Assembly (NCBI GenBank): GCA_001303665.1
Contig: LJUF01000155.1
Span: 1 to 7,563 of the forward strand
Direction of reading: 5' to 3'
DNA: 7,563 nt
Source: Phycisphaerae bacterium SM23_33
GTDB lineage: Bacteria > Planctomycetota > Phycisphaerae > SM23-33
Part shown: positions 6,065 through 7,563 of the stretch, in pieces
Numbering within the stretch: position 1 is the stretch's first letter
How the letters are laid out: every line of letters begins with the position of its first letter
Notes under the pieces: generated by a model
The model's database searches: none
What the model saw: the letters and a program-made list of their open reading frames with translations, nothing else
Told to the model about the DNA's origin: nothing
Translations under genes and position numbers: made by a program

Positions 6065-7343
6065 GGTCAGCGGGCCGGGACTGTTCACCTCGGTGGAGGC
6101 GAAGGTGCGCCTGTGCCCGGCCGAGAACAACACCGGCATCGTCTTCGTCCGGACCGACCTGCCCAAGCCCGCCCGGATCAGCGCCACGGTGGCCAACCTG
6201 GCCGCCCAGACCGACCGCCGGACCAGCCTCCGCGACGGGGCCGTCACCATCGACACCACCGAGCACGTCCTGGCGGCCATCAACGGCCTGGGCATCGACA
6301 ACGTCCTCATCGAGCTGAACGCCGAGGAGGTGCCGGGGGCCCAGGGCTCGCCCAAGGCCTTCGTGGAGGCCGTCCAAAGCGTCGGGCTCGCCGAACAGGA
6401 CGCCGAGAAGAAAACCTTCATCATCGACACGCCCATCGCCGTCTCCGAGGGCGACGCCATGCTGGCCGCCCTGCCCGGGGAGACCGATTTCCTGGACATC
6501 CTGTACGACCTGGATTACAGCTCGGTGAAGAGCATCGGCCGGCAGGTGCTGGGCTTCCGGCTGTACGCGGACGATTTCGTGGAGCAGATCGCCCCGGCGC
6601 GGACCTTTCTGCTGGAGGATGAGGCGCGGGAGTTCCAGGCCCGCGGCTGGGGCAGGCACCTGACCCCCAAGGACCTGCTGGTGATGGGCCCGGACGGGCC
6701 GGTGGACAACCAGCTGCGGTTCGAGGACGAGCACGTCCGCCACAAGATTGCCGACCTGGTGGGCGACCTGGCGCTGCTGGGGCGGTCGGCCCGCGGGCGG
6801 ATCGTCGCCTACAAGAGCGGGCACCGGCTCAACCACCAACTGGTGCGGAAGCTCGCCGACCAGGTCGCCGGCCGCGAGCGGGCCAGGGCCCTGGTCCGCC
6901 CCGCCCAACTGGACATACGGCAGATCATGCGCATCCTGCCGCACCGCTATCCCTTCCTGATGATCGACCGCATCGTCGAGGTGATCGGCGATCGCAAGGC
7001 CGTCGGCGTCAAGAACGTCTCCATCAACGAACCGTTCTTCCAGGGCCACTACCCCGGCGAGCCGATCATGCCCGGCGTGATGATCCTGGAGGCCATGGCC
7101 CAGTTGTCCGGCGTGCTGCTGAGCCAGCGGCTGGAGCACACCGGCAAAGTGGCCGTGCTCCTGAGCATGGACCGGGCCAAGATGCGCCGCCCGGTCCGAC
7201 CGGGAGATCAGCTTGTCATCGAGGCCGAGGCCCTCCACGTCCGCACCCGCACCGGGCACTGCCGCTGCCGGGCCATGGTCGGAGGCGAACTGGCCGCCGA
7301 GGCCGAGATCCGATTCATGCTCGTGGACGCGGAACCCATTTGA
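6030..7343 (+). CDS. lpxC/fabZ: Bifunctional LpxC-FabZ: UDP-3-O-acyl-GlcNAc deacetylase / 3-hydroxyacyl-ACP dehydratase, 437 aa
   Basis: The N-terminal half (about 1-285) is LpxC, the zinc deacetylase that commits UDP-acyl-GlcNAc to lipid A. The C-terminal half (about 293-437) is FabZ, which dehydrates 3-hydroxyacyl-ACP in fatty-acid elongation. LpxC residues fall at the same numbers as in E. coli: Glu78 and His79 (TTEH), His238 and Asp242 (VRHKIADLVGD), Asp246, and His265 (KSGH). FabZ shows LPHRYPFLMIDR (303-314), catalytic His340 in FFQGHYPG and Glu354 in MILEAMAQ, 14 residues apart as in E. coli FabZ. Two positions differ from the usual LpxC: Phe19 replaces His in GxGLHxG, and Gln105 replaces Asp in the DGS motif. 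The start is TTG at 6030, supported by the conserved QRT N-terminus and AAGAGG 10 nt upstream; it lies inside lpxD. Such fusions are known in Bacteroidota and some other diderms. Confidence 0.95.
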   Translation: MSLQRTIKAPVEVSGPGLFTSVEAKVRLCPAENNTGIVFVRTDLPKPARISATVANLAAQTDRRTSLRDGAVTIDTTEHVLAAINGLGIDNVLIELNAEEVPGAQGSPKAFVEAVQSVGLAEQDAEKKTFIIDTPIAVSEGDAMLAALPGETDFLDILYDLDYSSVKSIGRQVLGFRLYADDFVEQIAPARTFLLEDEAREFQARGWGRHLTPKDLLVMGPDGPVDNQLRFEDEHVRHKIADLVGDLALLGRSARGRIVAYKSGHRLNHQLVRKLADQVAGRERARALVRPAQLDIRQIMRILPHRYPFLMIDRIVEVIGDRKAVGVKNVSINEPFFQGHYPGEPIMPGVMILEAMAQLSGVLLSQRLEHTGKVAVLLSMDRAKMRRPVRPGDQLVIEAEALHVRTRTGHCRCRAMVGGELAAEAEIRFMLVDAEPI

Positions 7344-7355
7344 CGGACGCAGGTG

Positions 7356-7563
7356 ATGCCTGAAATCTCGCCGAAGGCGGTGGTGGCGGAGGCGTCCGGC
7401 CTGGCCGAGGACGTCCGGGTCGGGGCGTTTTCCGTGATCGGCCCGGACGTGACGGTCGGGGCCGGCACGGTCGTTCACAGCCACGTGACGATTACCGGCC
7501 GGACGAAGATCGGCTCCAATTGCCAGCTTTTTCCCTGCTGCGTGGTGGGCGTGGCTCCCGGGG
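7356..7563 (+). CDS. lpxA: Acyl-ACP:UDP-N-acetylglucosamine O-acyltransferase LpxA, N-terminal part (3' end outside window)
   Basis: First step of lipid A synthesis: acylates the 3-OH of UDP-GlcNAc with a 3-hydroxyacyl group from ACP. Only 69 residues are visible. They show the family N-terminus (ISPKAVVAE, GAFSVIGPDVTVG, SHVTITGRTKIG, then VVGVAPG) as the first hexapeptide coils of the left-handed beta-helix. The catalytic His lies beyond the edge. The ATG is 12 bp after the lpxC-fabZ stop, so the genes are very probably co-transcribed. The ribosome-binding site is weak, and a GTG directly before the ATG (7353) is in frame. Distinguished from LpxD by lacking the N-terminal uridine-binding domain, and by the SHV(T)xxGxTKIG pattern. 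Confidence 0.92.
   Translation, partial: MPEISPKAVVAEASGLAEDVRVGAFSVIGPDVTVGAGTVVHSHVTITGRTKIGSNCQLFPCCVVGVAPG

Noticed and set aside
4892..6499. Long minus-strand open frame (535 codons) opposite lpxD
   Set aside because: Antisense shadow of lpxD and the start of lpxC, with repetitive His/Ala/Gly/Asp composition mirroring the hexapeptide repeats on the other strand.
6927..7343. Internal start producing a separate FabZ
   Set aside because: An in-frame ATG exists just before the FabZ motif LPHRYPF, but I see no Shine-Dalgarno before it, so separate translation is unsupported.
6012..7484. Long minus-strand open frame (490 codons) opposite lpxC-fabZ
   Set aside because: Antisense of a gene with every catalytic residue conserved; no domain pattern of its own.

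Overview
The window is G+C-rich (about two thirds by eye) and densely coded. It looks chromosomal, from a diderm (Gram-negative-type) bacterium. It holds the end of the replicative helicase gene dnaB, one small gene on the opposite strand, and then a long run of outer-membrane biogenesis genes: bamA, ompH/skp, lpxD, an lpxC-fabZ fusion and the start of lpxA. The fused LpxC-FabZ enzyme, the bamA-ompH-lpxD-lpxC/fabZ-lpxA order and the sequence style fit a Planctomycetota/PVC or FCB-group organism. A Phycisphaerae-like planctomycete is my best guess, but this is inference and not proven here.

Layout: 2-919 (+) is the C-terminal two thirds of DnaB, cut by the left window edge. 920-980 is a short convergent gap with a 7-bp tandem repeat and a GC hairpin. 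981-1496 (-) is a small cysteine-motif protein of the TudS-related (DUF523-like) putative desulfidase type, with a strong Shine-Dalgarno. 1497-1746 is a divergent regulatory region with a consensus-like sigma70 promoter facing bamA and a cluster of short repeats. 1747-4059 (+) is bamA. 4060-4308 is a 249-bp spacer containing an AT-rich tandem repeat. 4309-4920 (+) is ompH/skp, 5009-6064 (+) is lpxD, 6030-7343 (+) is lpxC-fabZ, and 7356 to the end is partial lpxA.

How the genes work together: BamA inserts beta-barrel proteins into the outer membrane, and the OmpH/Skp-type chaperone escorts those clients across the periplasm. LpxA, LpxC and LpxD are the first three steps of lipid A synthesis, which supplies the outer leaflet. 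The FabZ half of the fusion dehydrates 3-hydroxyacyl-ACP, the same acyl donor pool that LpxA and LpxD use. The cluster therefore encodes protein insertion and lipid A supply together, with the branch point between lipid A and phospholipid built into one polypeptide.

I see no mobile element, CRISPR array, tRNA, rRNA or defence system, and no clear undescribed multi-gene system. The points most worth a second look are the fusion enzyme and its two substitutions at normally conserved LpxC positions (Phe19, Gln105), the uncharacterised desulfidase-like gene, two AT-rich intergenic repeats with a similar end, and a set of mutually exclusive hairpins over the lpxD start.
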